Source: Spirochaetia bacterium
GTDB taxonomy: Bacteria; Spirochaetota; Spirochaetia; PWKH01
Direction: 5' to 3'
Length of the DNA stretch: 15,731 bases
Assembly (NCBI GenBank): GCA_021736545.1
Contig: JAIPFS010000014.1
Location: 1-15,731, forward strand
Shown: positions 1 to 6,913 of the stretch, piece after piece
How positions within the stretch are numbered: position 1 is the stretch's first letter
How the letters are laid out: each line of letters starts with the position of its first letter
Position numbers and translations under genes: made by a program
Notes under the pieces: model-generated
Told to the model about the DNA's origin: nothing
The model's input: only the letters and a program-made list of their open reading frames with translations
Databases searched by the model: none

Positions 1-614
1 ATGCAGCAAGCTTTGAAATGGTGATACATGTCGGTATCTGCGGAAGCCTTCAGAAGGAACTGCCACTGTATTCTCTTGTTTTTCCCTATTGGGCACTGCA
101 GCACGATCTCTATATCAAGTCCTTCGGCTTCAAACTCGGCGAAATCCCCGGGGCATCCATCGCTGGTGTAGTTTTGAATAGAAAACTGCAGGAGCAATTA
201 AAAAATCATGCTGAAAAAGTATTGAAACGTTATGAAAGAAGGAAGTGGCCGCTTGCAGAAGTACATCTGGGTGGGGGAGTACTTACTGGTGATGCTTACG
301 TACAGCAAAATGAGAAATCAGCTCTGCAGAAATTATATAAAACCAGTAAAACTTTTCAAGATACACCTGCAAAGGAAAAGGATGAGGCGTGCTGTGCAGA
401 TATGGAAGGCTTTTCCATAGCCCTCGCTGCAAAGCTGCAGGAAATACCTGCTGGAATGATACGGGTAGTATCTGATGATGCGACAGGGGGAAAACCAGTT
501 AATTTTGCTGCATTTATGAAAGAGAGTTCAGCCCTCTGCAAACAGATAATAATGGAATTCGCAGCTCAAAGCAAGCGCAATCGAATGAACGATCTCCCGC
601 CGGAAGAGCAGTAA
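1..614 (+). CDS. Nucleoside phosphorylase-family protein, 5'-truncated
   Basis: The reading frame is open from the left edge, with codons for AASFE before the first internal Met, so the true start lies outside the window. The visible 203 residues resemble the C-terminal two thirds of the PNP/UDP phosphorylase fold (MTA/SAH nucleosidase, purine nucleoside phosphorylase). A glycine-rich strand HVGICGSL matches the family's 'GxxGGL/GIAGSL' element. ADMEGFSIALAA matches the MEG substrate-binding motif, and IRVVSDD contains the Ser-Asp pair whose Asp is the usual catalytic acid. The family cleaves the N-glycosidic bond of nucleosides in the cytoplasm. Substrate cannot be set because the N-terminus is missing; MTA/SAH nucleosidase and futalosine hydrolase are both possible. 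It ends 3 bp from the convergent gene at 618, with no obvious terminator between them. The C-terminal tail after about AAQSKRNR is polar and probably disordered. Confidence 0.75.
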   Translation, partial: AASFEMVIHVGICGSLQKELPLYSLVFPYWALQHDLYIKSFGFKLGEIPGASIAGVVLNRKLQEQLKNHAEKVLKRYERRKWPLAEVHLGGGVLTGDAYVQQNEKSALQKLYKTSKTFQDTPAKEKDEACCADMEGFSIALAAKLQEIPAGMIRVVSDDATGGKPVNFAAFMKESSALCKQIIMEFAAQSKRNRMNDLPPEEQ

Positions 615-617
615 ACC

Positions 618-1013
618 TCAGACATCACCCAAGGAAAAATCCCCGACTATTTTATAATAATTCCCTTCCTGAATTACATGCAGTTCTCGATTAGGAAAGT
701 AGACAGGCAGCAGTTCTTCAATTTTTTCAGCTCCTGCCATAACTATTTTCTCCCTCTCCTTAACCGGAATCTGTGATAATGTTGATATGGATATATCAAT
801 TACATAACCCCGTCCGGATTTGCTTCCATACCCCGGTGAGAACTGCGGCCAGGCGCTGAAAAGTCCATCATAAGAGACACTCGAAGCGTTACCCCTCTTA
901 AGCCGATTAGGGTGCAGGGGATAAAGTTCCCCATAGGTATCTTCAAGATAGCTGTCTGTTTCATCCATGAGAGCCCGCAAGGTATCCTCAAAAACTCGTT
1001 GTTTGTGATGCAT
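618..1013 (-). CDS. Conserved hypothetical protein, patatin-linked
   Basis: I do not recognise a named family. The 131-residue product has no signal peptide, membrane segment or cysteine cluster, so it is probably cytoplasmic. Conserved-looking blocks are YGELYPLHPNRLKRG, DGLFSAWPQFSPGYGS, GRGYVIDISISTLS and NYYKIVGDFSLGD. The Gly/Ser/Tyr-rich centre and alternating hydrophobics suggest a small alpha/beta fold. I chose the ATG at 1013 because AGGG sits about 8 bases upstream. In-frame alternatives are ATG at 1028 and TTG at 1034, neither with a convincing ribosome site. It starts 36 bp after the stop of the patatin-like gene on the same strand, so the two are probably co-transcribed. A role in lipid metabolism is inferred only from that neighbour. 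Confidence 0.7.
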   Translation of the reverse strand: MHHKQRVFEDTLRALMDETDSYLEDTYGELYPLHPNRLKRGNASSVSYDGLFSAWPQFSPGYGSKSGRGYVIDISISTLSQIPVKEREKIVMAGAEKIEELLPVYFPNRELHVIQEGNYYKIVGDFSLGDV

Positions 1014-1049
1014 AGAAAAATCCCTCATAAACAAAATAGTGTAAAGCGA

Positions 1050-2210
1050 CTATTTGATCAAATATCTTTTTATAAATTCATTCAAGCTGCTGCGGTGCTC
1101 ATCAATAATTTCAACCGCAGCTTTTTTCATACGCTCAATATTCTCTTTGCTTGCATCATCCATGCGGATAGGAAGGTCTTGAAAATCTGAATGTATACGA
1201 TGGTAGGTAACATCCGGCATGCACTCAAGTGTCTCATTTACAGTGAAGTACTGACTGGAAGAGTATATATTCATTAAAGGGACACCCTTTGAGGGAGTTA
1301 TCCAATCAAAGAAACCCATCCCCCGGACTTTTGAAAGAGGAAGGGTAAATTTTTTCTGGGAAGTGCTTATAGAAAGAATATGAAAGTGCTCCGCCCAAGG
1401 GAAAAGTTTCTTCGCTTCCAGATATGCATACAATGATGGGTTGTTAGCGGCTGTCCCTCCGTCTATAAAACAGAACTTTTCATTTCTCCCTATAGGATGA
1501 GTTATCAACGGGGAAAAGTAGGTGGGCGCAGCAGAAGTGGCTCGCCCAGCTTCCCGCATGTAAAAATTCTTTTTTCCGTATGAGGTAAAGAGAAAGGGAG
1601 CACCCCGGAGACAGTCATAAGATACAATCAGCAGTTTTCCCAGAGAATCATGCATAGTAAGATTCCCAAAAAGTTCCTTTAAAAGTGATTCAAGAGTTTC
1701 CTCAGAATATTTTTCTATAAACATCTGTTCAAAGGCTTTCAGATGGCCGAAGCTGCTTCTCGGAAAAATATCTTCCCCCCGTTTTTCGTAGATTTCCAGA
1801 ATTTTTTCTATGGTAAATGAAGGCAGAATGTTTTTCTGATAATGTTTTGCTCGTCTTTTTGTAAGAAAAGAAAAAAGTTTACTTGATTCTGCTTTGCTTC
1901 TGTCAGCCTTTAAATCTAGATTTCCCGTGTAATCCGCAGATCCAGTTGATTCTTCAGCTTTTCCAGATTCTTCAAATTCTGCTGAAGATGAAATGGAGGG
2001 TGCAGTTAAGCCGAGAGCAATTAATCCTCCAGTTGAAGTACCTGAAATCAAGTCGAAATATGAGTATAAAGGGGAATTCAGGCCTTTTTCGGTCATCATC
2101 TTCTGAAACTCTTTAAGAATTGTGAGCGGGATAACTCCGCGAATGCCCCCTCCATCAATGGACAGAATTGTTATGTGTTTTTTCCCATGATTATTCGTGA
2201 ATATTGCCAT
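1050..2210 (-). CDS. Patatin-like phospholipase / acyl hydrolase
   Basis: This 386-residue protein carries the full patatin catalytic signature. The oxyanion loop is DGGGIRG (residues 19-25), the nucleophile elbow is GTSTG with Ser59, and the DGG motif has Asp250 (FIDGGTAANNPS). Patatin-fold enzymes use this Ser-Asp dyad to release fatty acids from phospho- or galactolipids. There is no signal peptide, so it is likely cytoplasmic or peripheral to the inner membrane. Residues about 71-118 form a Ser/Glu/Lys-rich low-complexity insert between the nucleophile elbow and the next helix, which is unusual and probably a surface loop. No Shine-Dalgarno sequence precedes the ATG. A weak TTGACC-N17-AACAAT pair (minus strand, about 2248 to 2220) would start the mRNA only a few bases upstream. 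It resembles generic bacterial patatins and CapV-type CBASS effectors alike, but no cyclase gene is visible. Confidence 0.88.
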   Translation of the reverse strand: MAIFTNNHGKKHITILSIDGGGIRGVIPLTILKEFQKMMTEKGLNSPLYSYFDLISGTSTGGLIALGLTAPSISSSAEFEESGKAEESTGSADYTGNLDLKADRSKAESSKLFSFLTKRRAKHYQKNILPSFTIEKILEIYEKRGEDIFPRSSFGHLKAFEQMFIEKYSEETLESLLKELFGNLTMHDSLGKLLIVSYDCLRGAPFLFTSYGKKNFYMREAGRATSAAPTYFSPLITHPIGRNEKFCFIDGGTAANNPSLYAYLEAKKLFPWAEHFHILSISTSQKKFTLPLSKVRGMGFFDWITPSKGVPLMNIYSSSQYFTVNETLECMPDVTYHRIHSDFQDLPIRMDDASKENIERMKKAAVEIIDEHRSSLNEFIKRYLIK

Positions 2211-2260
2211 ATGTGTAGTATTGTTTCTAATATTTCAAACATGGTCAATACTAATGTAAG

Positions 2261-2270
2261 GTATCGATAC
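2261..2270. repeat. 10-bp perfect palindrome in patatin upstream region
   Basis: The sequence GTATCGATAC is its own reverse complement. It lies about 50 bp upstream of the patatin-like start, just outside the candidate -35 region, and marks one edge of the G/C-rich structured stretch that follows. It could be an operator or simply part of that element. No second copy is obvious in the window. Confidence 0.35.
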
Positions 2271-2280
2271 ACCCAGGGTA

Positions 2281-2430
2281 AGCCCTTGCCAAGGAGGTTT
2301 AAACTCCTTGGCCGCCACAAGGGGCGGGGTATTTCCCTTTCGTTCCCTGCTCTCGCTCGGGAGTGGAAACTTCTCATTGCTTCCGCTCCTCTCGCTCCGT
2401 TTGGGAATGAAACCCAAGGGAAATACCGCA
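2281..2430. repeat. Nested inverted-repeat element in intergenic region
   Basis: This stretch is clearly richer in G and C than its surroundings and contains several nested structures. GCCAAGGAG (2288-2296) and CTCCTTGGC (2304-2312) form a perfect 9-bp stem with a 7-base loop. CCGCC (2312-2316) and GGCGG (2323-2327) can form a second. GGTATTTCCCTT (2328-2339) and AAGGGAAATACC (2417-2428) are perfect 12-bp arms enclosing about 77 bases. Inside those arms, GTTCCC (2342-2347) can pair with GGGAAT (2404-2409, one G-U pair), and two degenerate direct repeats each carry CTCTCGCTC followed by GGGA. The ORFs that cross it look like shadows because they follow the repeats and have no recognisable domain. 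Candidate readings are a short non-autonomous mobile or REP-like element or a structured RNA. The rest of 2211-2559 holds the upstream region of the patatin gene and the pplA terminator. Confidence 0.6.
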
Positions 2431-2472
2431 AATCCTAAATCTTTGAATTTTATATTCGCAGGAAACAGAATT

Positions 2473-2503
2473 AAAAAAATGGCGAGTCATGTTATGACTC
2501 GCC
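2473..2503 (-). terminator. Rho-independent terminator of the FMN-binding lipoprotein gene
   Basis: On the minus strand, GGCGAGTCAT and ATGACTCGCC form a perfect 10-bp stem with a 3-base loop (2481-2503). It is followed directly by ATTTTTTT (2480-2473). It lies 57 bp past the stop at 2560. A second small hairpin, GGCTG/CAGCC (2508-2523), sits just before it. This isolates the lipoprotein transcript from the patatin-like gene. Confidence 0.9.
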
Positions 2504-2559
2504 TATCGGCTGGATTTTCAGCCCATTTTACATGTTTGTTACTTAATATTGCTAGTAAA

Positions 2560-3873
2560 CTATTCAGCTTCAGCTAACGCTTCAGCTGCTAATTCAACAA
2601 AATCATCAACATGAATTGAAACTCCGGAAATTGCATCTGTCTTTCCTTCTTCATTATAGCTTATAGCAGCAGGATCCTGAGTTTCCAGGAGGCGCTGCTC
2701 CATCAGGTTTGCTTGAACAGTCCAATCAGACTGTGCTCCTCCGTGTTCTACCATCCCGTATTCACCAGCTGCATCTACTTCTTTTTTATTTTCGCCGGCT
2801 TCATTAACAGCGTTCCAATTTACTGCAACAATAAAACCATTTGCTACAGCAATATCAATAGTAGCTTTCCAACCTGATGACTCAGAAAAACTATCCGCTT
2901 CTGCATGATAGGTACCATCTTTATAAGGAGCTTTTCCATCTGGTCCGTCATTCAGTGCTTTTTCAACTAATTCAAAAAAGTCGTTTACGTGAATAGAAAC
3001 ACCTGCAATATCATCTGTGTGTCCTTCATCATCGGAGTATGTGACTGCAGCAGGGTCCTGGCTTTCAAGAAGAAATTTCTCAGCTTCCTGAGCCTGAACA
3101 TGCCATTCAGCCTGTGCTTGGCTATTGGCAACCATACCGTAGTCTCCCTCTTCTGAAGCTGTTTTCTTGGATTCACCTGCTTCATTAACGGCATCCCAGT
3201 ATGCAGCAACGATTCTGCCGCTTACCACAGTAAGGTCTACAGTAGATTTCCAGCCTGATCCAGCAAATTCCATGGCTTGTGCAAAATAGCGGCCATCTTC
3301 ATAGGGACCTAAACCTGAAGGCCCTTGAGCAAGAGCTTTTTCGGCGAGTTCAAAGAATTCAACGACATGGATAGATACTCCTGCGATGTCATCTGTGTGT
3401 CCTTCATCATCAGAATAGGTGATTGCAGCAGGATCCTGATTTTCCAGCAGAAATTGCTCAGCTTTCTCTGCCTGTTCGTACCACTCAGCCTGAGCTCCTG
3501 CGATCGCGACCATATTGTACATTCCCATCTTATCGGTGGTCTTTTTATCAAGTCCGCCTTCGACATTGGCACCATTCCATTCAGCAGAAACAATCTCTCC
3601 ATCTTCTACTTCCAGGGTAACCATATATTTCCAGCCGGTCTTCTCAGAAAAACCATCTTCCTGAGCAAAATATATCCCGTCTTCATAATCCGCTGCTTCT
3701 ACAGTTGGAGCTTCCTCAGTAACTTGTTCCTCAGCTTGGGGTTCAGGTTCTTCAACTGGTGCAGGGGCTGGTGCTTCTTCCTCTTTTGAGCATTGTGTAA
3801 AGAGCAGCATTAGCGCTGCTAGTGAAAAGATAAGAAGAACAGAAATTGAAATTCTTGCTATTCTTTTTGTCAT
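2560..3873 (-). CDS. PplA-like lipoprotein with three FMN-binding domains
   Basis: The 437-residue product starts with a lipoprotein signal (hydrophobic 8-25, then LFTQC with Cys28 as lipidation site; Gln at -1 is non-canonical). A Pro/Glu-rich linker follows (30-60), then three tandem FMN-binding domains at about 62-182, 190-308 and 316-433. Each ends in a covalent-flavinylation-type motif: DDIAGVS (Ser167), DDIAGVS (Ser293) and DAISGVS (Ser419). The usual motif is D-x-x-[ST]-G-A-[TS], with FMN attached to the last residue by ApbE. The three serines are exactly 126 residues apart. In Listeria EET, PplA is the flavinylated lipoprotein that passes electrons to extracellular acceptors; the same role is inferred here. 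A GGAGGGAG ribosome site precedes the ATG. The gene is divergent from the EetA-like gene, and the modifying ApbE enzyme lies about 1.9 kb away. Confidence 0.92.
   Translation of the reverse strand: MTKRIARISISVLLIFSLAALMLLFTQCSKEEEAPAPAPVEEPEPQAEEQVTEEAPTVEAADYEDGIYFAQEDGFSEKTGWKYMVTLEVEDGEIVSAEWNGANVEGGLDKKTTDKMGMYNMVAIAGAQAEWYEQAEKAEQFLLENQDPAAITYSDDEGHTDDIAGVSIHVVEFFELAEKALAQGPSGLGPYEDGRYFAQAMEFAGSGWKSTVDLTVVSGRIVAAYWDAVNEAGESKKTASEEGDYGMVANSQAQAEWHVQAQEAEKFLLESQDPAAVTYSDDEGHTDDIAGVSIHVNDFFELVEKALNDGPDGKAPYKDGTYHAEADSFSESSGWKATIDIAVANGFIVAVNWNAVNEAGENKKEVDAAGEYGMVEHGGAQSDWTVQANLMEQRLLETQDPAAISYNEEGKTDAISGVSIHVDDFVELAAEALAEAE
2575..3690 (-). repeat. Three tandem 378-bp coding repeats
   Basis: The three FMN-binding domains recur with a constant 378-bp period. 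For example, TCATCTGTGTGTCCTTCATC occurs on the plus strand at 3011 and again at 3389, exactly 378 bp apart. The outer two copies (domains 1 and 2 of the protein) are most alike at DNA level; the third copy, nearest the C-terminus, has diverged more (EEGKTDAIS in place of DEGHTDDIA). This points to internal duplication, with the domain 1/2 split the most recent. Confidence 0.85.
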
Positions 3874-3909
3874 AAACTTTCTCCCTCCAAAAAATTAATT
3901 CTGAGTAAA

Positions 3910-3938
3910 ATTATAAGTAAAAAATCGTTTTAAAGCAA
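3910..3938 (-). promoter_or_regulatory. Sigma70-type promoter of the FMN-binding lipoprotein gene
   Basis: On the minus strand, TTGCTT (3938-3933) and a perfect TATAAT (3915-3910) are separated by 17 bp. The start would fall near 3903, giving a leader of about 30 bases that contains the strong GGAGGGAG site. Confidence 0.7.
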
Positions 3939-3986
3939 TAGTTTTTGTTTTATTTATTATGTAAATATGATATATTTACTATTGTA

Positions 3987-4364
3987 ATGAAAAATGTGAA
4001 GTTAGTTGATATTATAATTATATTTTTCACAATAATAACTATAATAATATTTTCCCTGTTTGTTTATTTGCAGCCGAATGATGCAAAACAGGTAGTTATT
4101 GAATCTTCTCATGAAACATGGATATATGATATAAACGATGACATGATAATTGATATACCAGGTCCTCTAGGAGAGACAGAGGTCGTCATCCAGAACGGTT
4201 CAGTTCATGTTCATGATTCCCCCTGCAGGAATAAAATTTGTGTTTCCACTGGTGAGATAAAAAGAACAGGTCAGTGGATTATCTGTCTGCCCAATGATGT
4301 GTTTGTAAGAATTGAGGGAAGGGAAGATACCAATGAAGATAAGGTAGATGATGTCGCATTCTGA
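3987..4364 (+). CDS. eetA: EetA-like NusG domain II membrane-anchored protein
   Basis: From the ATG at 3987 the product has 125 residues: one N-terminal membrane helix (about 7-28, very Ile/Phe rich) and an extracytoplasmic NusG domain II. The diagnostic block is DSPCRNKICVSTGEI followed by GQWIICLPN, with Cys80, Cys85 and Cys100. This matches the NusG-II proteins named EetA in Firmicute EET loci, thought to help pass electrons from the quinone pool to surface flavoproteins. A longer frame opens at a TTG at 3945, but the ATG gives a normal signal-anchor length. Neither start has a good ribosome site. A TATGAT at 3966-3971 would place transcription start only about 10 bases before the ATG. The stop overlaps the next gene by 17 bp, so the two are probably translationally coupled. 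Confidence 0.85.
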   Translation: MKNVKLVDIIIIFFTIITIIIFSLFVYLQPNDAKQVVIESSHETWIYDINDDMIIDIPGPLGETEVVIQNGSVHVHDSPCRNKICVSTGEIKRTGQWIICLPNDVFVRIEGREDTNEDKVDDVAF

Positions 4365-5706
4365 AATATCCAAAGCCGACCAAAAAGCTGACAAAAAAAA
4401 AGAAAGCAGCATTTCACAGATGAGTGGGGAAGAAACTGCAGAAATTCATGGGAATTTCAGGCTTGAAACAATAGCTCTCCTTGGAGCATTGGCTCTTTTC
4501 CTCTCAACAGTTGAATATCTGGTTCCAAAGCCGGTCCCTTTTATGCGCTTAGGACTTGCGAATTTAGCTGTAATGATCGGGCTTTCCTTTCTGAATAACC
4601 GAGAATATCTACTTTTAGTCGTACTGAAGGTAGTTGGTCAAGGGCTGGTACATGGAACAGTTTTTTCATATATTTTTCTATTCTCCCTGGCAGGAAGTAC
4701 CGCCAGCGGTATCGTTATGCTTCTTTTATTCAGGCTGGTTAATAGCCATGTCTCATTTGTCGGCATTGGTATTGCTGGAGGGATAAGCAGTAATCTGATG
4801 CAGATACTGCTGGCGAGGCTTATTCTATTTGGTGAAAGCGCCTGGCTGATAGCTCCGCCATTTCTCATATTAGGATTCTTTTCTTCTCTGTTTCTCGGTA
4901 TACTGGTACAGCGATTCTACAATCAGTCAGCCTGGATACAAAAACACATGTCTCAAGTCTCTAATGATAGAACACGAATACAAATACTGGAAAAACTGAA
5001 AATAGACAGATCGGCATTTTCATTGCGCAGCAGAAACAATCTGCCCATGCTTTTCGGGCTTTCCATGATTCCCGCCATTGTGTTTACTGATTCAGTTTGG
5101 ATCCTTTCTGCACAGCTTCTATTTCTTCTTACTCTGCATAAAGTTCAAGGGCGTAAGATAAAGTTACTGCCGAATATAATTATGATTGCTTCTATTTCTG
5201 TTCTGAATCTGCTTCAGGCGAACGGTAAAGTTCTCTATTACCTGGGTAATTTTCCGGTTACAGAAGGCGCGCTGGTCATTGGTTTAAGAAAGGCTTTTCT
5301 ATTAATAGAGTTGATCTATTTATCACAATATATGGTTTCCAGAAATCCGGTTTTCCCTGGTAAAGCAGGTGCTTTGTTATCTCTGCAGTTTTCCTATTTC
5401 AATAAACTCATGAAAAACAGATTTTCTCTGCATCCAGGAAGATTTATGAAAGATGTCGATGAAATGATAATCACCATGGAACAGGAACAACTGGAATTAG
5501 CGGAAGATGAAGCGGAAGGATCAGCATCAGGTCCTGACGACTTTTCAATCAGCCTGAGAAAGGGAAAGGGTAGGACTGAGTCCCGTAAAAACAATCTTAT
5601 TCATGGTCCCGGTTTTCTGCGTGAAGGGGCAGCTGCGATATTTTTTTGGCTGCTTACCATTTTACTACCGCTGCTCCTAAGCGAAATACCCAAAGTGTCA
5701 CCATGA
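4348..5706 (+). CDS. eetB: EetB-like Gx transporter protein fused to EcfT-like domain
   Basis: The 452-residue membrane protein begins with a charged tail (1-35). A Gx transporter / 'heptaprenyl diphosphate synthase component I' domain follows (about 37-192), with the hallmark EYLVPKPVPFMRLGLANLAV at 56-75. Despite the old name it is not a prenyl synthase; in EET loci this family is EetB. Residues about 225-375 have several more helices and resemble EcfT/CbiQ, the transmembrane subunit of ECF vitamin transporters, for example LGNFPVTEGALVIGLRKAFL at 299-318. The usual EcfT coupling motifs (Ala-Arg-Gly) are not evident, so this half may be degenerate. After an acidic linker (about 376-420) there is a final helix (427-446). 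Listeria encodes EetB and an EcfT-type protein (FmnA) separately; here they look fused. The ATG lies inside the EetA-like gene with AAGGTAG just upstream. Confidence 0.85.
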   Translation: MMSHSEISKADQKADKKKESSISQMSGEETAEIHGNFRLETIALLGALALFLSTVEYLVPKPVPFMRLGLANLAVMIGLSFLNNREYLLLVVLKVVGQGLVHGTVFSYIFLFSLAGSTASGIVMLLLFRLVNSHVSFVGIGIAGGISSNLMQILLARLILFGESAWLIAPPFLILGFFSSLFLGILVQRFYNQSAWIQKHMSQVSNDRTRIQILEKLKIDRSAFSLRSRNNLPMLFGLSMIPAIVFTDSVWILSAQLLFLLTLHKVQGRKIKLLPNIIMIASISVLNLLQANGKVLYYLGNFPVTEGALVIGLRKAFLLIELIYLSQYMVSRNPVFPGKAGALLSLQFSYFNKLMKNRFSLHPGRFMKDVDEMIITMEQEQLELAEDEAEGSASGPDDFSISLRKGKGRTESRKNNLIHGPGFLREGAAAIFFWLLTILLPLLLSEIPKVSP

Positions 5707-5732
5707 AACTATACCGGAATAGTAGTTCATGG
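5701..5732. terminator. Possible bidirectional terminator hairpin between convergent genes
   Basis: CCATGAA (5701-5707) pairs with TTCATGG (5726-5732), and ACTAT (5708-5712) can pair with ATAGT (5719-5723) across a two-base bulge. It spans the EetB-like stop codon and lies 7 bp from the ApbE stop on the other strand. Neither side has a good T tract, so termination is plausible but unproven. Confidence 0.4.
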
Positions 5733-5738
5733 GAGAGT

Positions 5739-6878
5739 TTATAAGTGAATGCTGTAATCATCATTATTTAAAGAATAGGTATAAGTCCCTTTATCAGCCG
5801 ATTCTTCACCATCAGCAGCATCCTTATCAGCATCTTCTGCTTTAATACCCGAAGTAAGATGGATCTCTTTTTTATTATCAACAAAAACTGCCTCAATACC
5901 GTCCATCTCCTCGATGAAAGAAATGCCTTGTTCCAAGCCCATGGAAAAAACTGCGGTGGATAAGGCATCAGCAATAAAGGATTCTTCACTTAAAATACTG
6001 ACACTTTCGATGCTGTTTTCTACGGGATATCCGGTTTCAGTACTGAGGATATGATGATATCGGGAACCTTCCACTGTAAAATACCGCTCATAAGTACCGG
6101 AAGTTACAACAGCACCGCTTGTAAAACTGATTACCATCAGGTAATCACCTCGTGGTGAAGCAGGATCCTGGATTCCAATTCGCCAGGGATCATTTCCCGG
6201 TTTGGATCCTACAGTTTGAATATTTCCGCCAAGATTTATTATTGCACCTTCTATTCCTTCTGAAATGAAAAGATCCCGGAGTATATCGGCAGCGTAGCCC
6301 TTAGCGATACCTCCGACATCAATAACCATTCCTTCCCGTTCCAATCCAATTTCATGTGTTTTATTTTTCTCAAATATAATATCTTTATAGTCGACCAGAG
6401 GCAGCAGTTCATCTAATTCGTCATCAGAAGGTATCCGGGCATTGTCTGAGCCGATTCCCCATGCTTGTACGACTGGTCCAATTGTGGGATCAAATGAAGC
6501 TTCACTGATTTCAGAAATATGGACCGCCTCTTTTAGAACCGAAAAAGTATCATCTGAAACAGGGACCAGTGAACTTCCTGCAGCCTTGTTAATACGGTTA
6601 ATTTCACTTTCTTCAATATTCAAGCTCATTAATTCTTCAATCCTATCAAGCTTGTCAAAAGCCTGTTGAAAAATATGAGATTCTTCAGATATTCCTTCAT
6701 CATATATACTGATTCTGCAAACAGTTCCCAGTGCTAAATGATTAGAATACACCGGTTTATATGTAGTTTTATCAGTATTATGTGAAACATATTCACTTTT
6801 ACAACCGTTCATATAAAGAAAACATGATAAAATTAGTAAAAATAGCCAGTTTATGTGTAGAAATCTTTTAAAATCCAT
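5739..6878 (-). CDS. ApbE-type FAD:protein FMN transferase, lipoprotein (FmnB-like)
   Basis: The 379-residue protein starts with a lipoprotein signal (helix 11-22, lipobox YMNGC with Cys26). The ApbE domain carries FDPTIGPVVQAWG (129-141), VIDVGGIAKGYAADIL (185-200), INLGGNIQTVG (214-224), VVTSGTYERYF (257-267), HHILSTETGYP (275-285) and the metal-binding ADALSTAVF with Asp304. ApbE enzymes transfer FMN from FAD to Thr or Ser of target proteins in a Mg-dependent reaction outside the cytoplasm. The obvious substrate is the three-domain lipoprotein at 2560-3873. An acidic tail (about 345-365) follows the domain and is an addition to the common form. There is no Shine-Dalgarno sequence before the ATG, and the promoter geometry suggests a leaderless mRNA. 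It faces the EetB-like gene and is divergent from the NDH-2 gene. Confidence 0.93.
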   Translation of the reverse strand: MDFKRFLHINWLFLLILSCFLYMNGCKSEYVSHNTDKTTYKPVYSNHLALGTVCRISIYDEGISEESHIFQQAFDKLDRIEELMSLNIEESEINRINKAAGSSLVPVSDDTFSVLKEAVHISEISEASFDPTIGPVVQAWGIGSDNARIPSDDELDELLPLVDYKDIIFEKNKTHEIGLEREGMVIDVGGIAKGYAADILRDLFISEGIEGAIINLGGNIQTVGSKPGNDPWRIGIQDPASPRGDYLMVISFTSGAVVTSGTYERYFTVEGSRYHHILSTETGYPVENSIESVSILSEESFIADALSTAVFSMGLEQGISFIEEMDGIEAVFVDNKKEIHLTSGIKAEDADKDAADGEESADKGTYTYSLNNDDYSIHL

Positions 6879-6884
6879 GGTTAA

Positions 6885-6913
6885 ATTATGATGAAAAAAG
6901 TAAGACTTGACAA
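6885..6913 (-). promoter_or_regulatory. apbE promoter, possibly giving a leaderless transcript
   Basis: On the minus strand, TTGTCA (6913-6908) and CATAAT (6890-6885) are spaced by 17 bp. A start 6-7 bp downstream falls on the ATG at 6878. This agrees with the absence of any ribosome site upstream. The -35 box overlaps the opposing -35 box of ndh2 by five bases. Confidence 0.6.

Noticed and set aside
1..614. Reading the first gene as futalosine hydrolase feeding the quinone of the EET-like locus
   Set aside because: The N-terminal half is outside the window and the visible motifs are shared by all members of the phosphorylase superfamily, so the link would be guesswork.
1050..2210. CBASS-type antiphage effector (CapV-like patatin)
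   Set aside because: The catalytic motifs fit, but no CD-NTase, Cap2/Cap3 or other defence gene is next to it; the neighbour is a small unrecognised protein.
2281..2430. Retron msr-msd or group II intron fragment
   Set aside because: There is no reverse transcriptase nearby and no recognisable domain V-type hairpin.
2175..2577. Several overlapping 60-90 residue ORFs on both strands
   Set aside because: They run through the inverted repeats and the terminator, have no domain and no ribosome site, and look like by-products of the repeat structure.
3309..3789. Long antisense frames within the FMN-binding lipoprotein gene
   Set aside because: They repeat with the 378-bp domain period and are shadows of the repeated coding sequence; no known domain appears in them.
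3945..3986. Upstream TTG start for the EetA-like protein
   Set aside because: It would add 14 residues ahead of an otherwise normal membrane anchor and overlaps the likely promoter.
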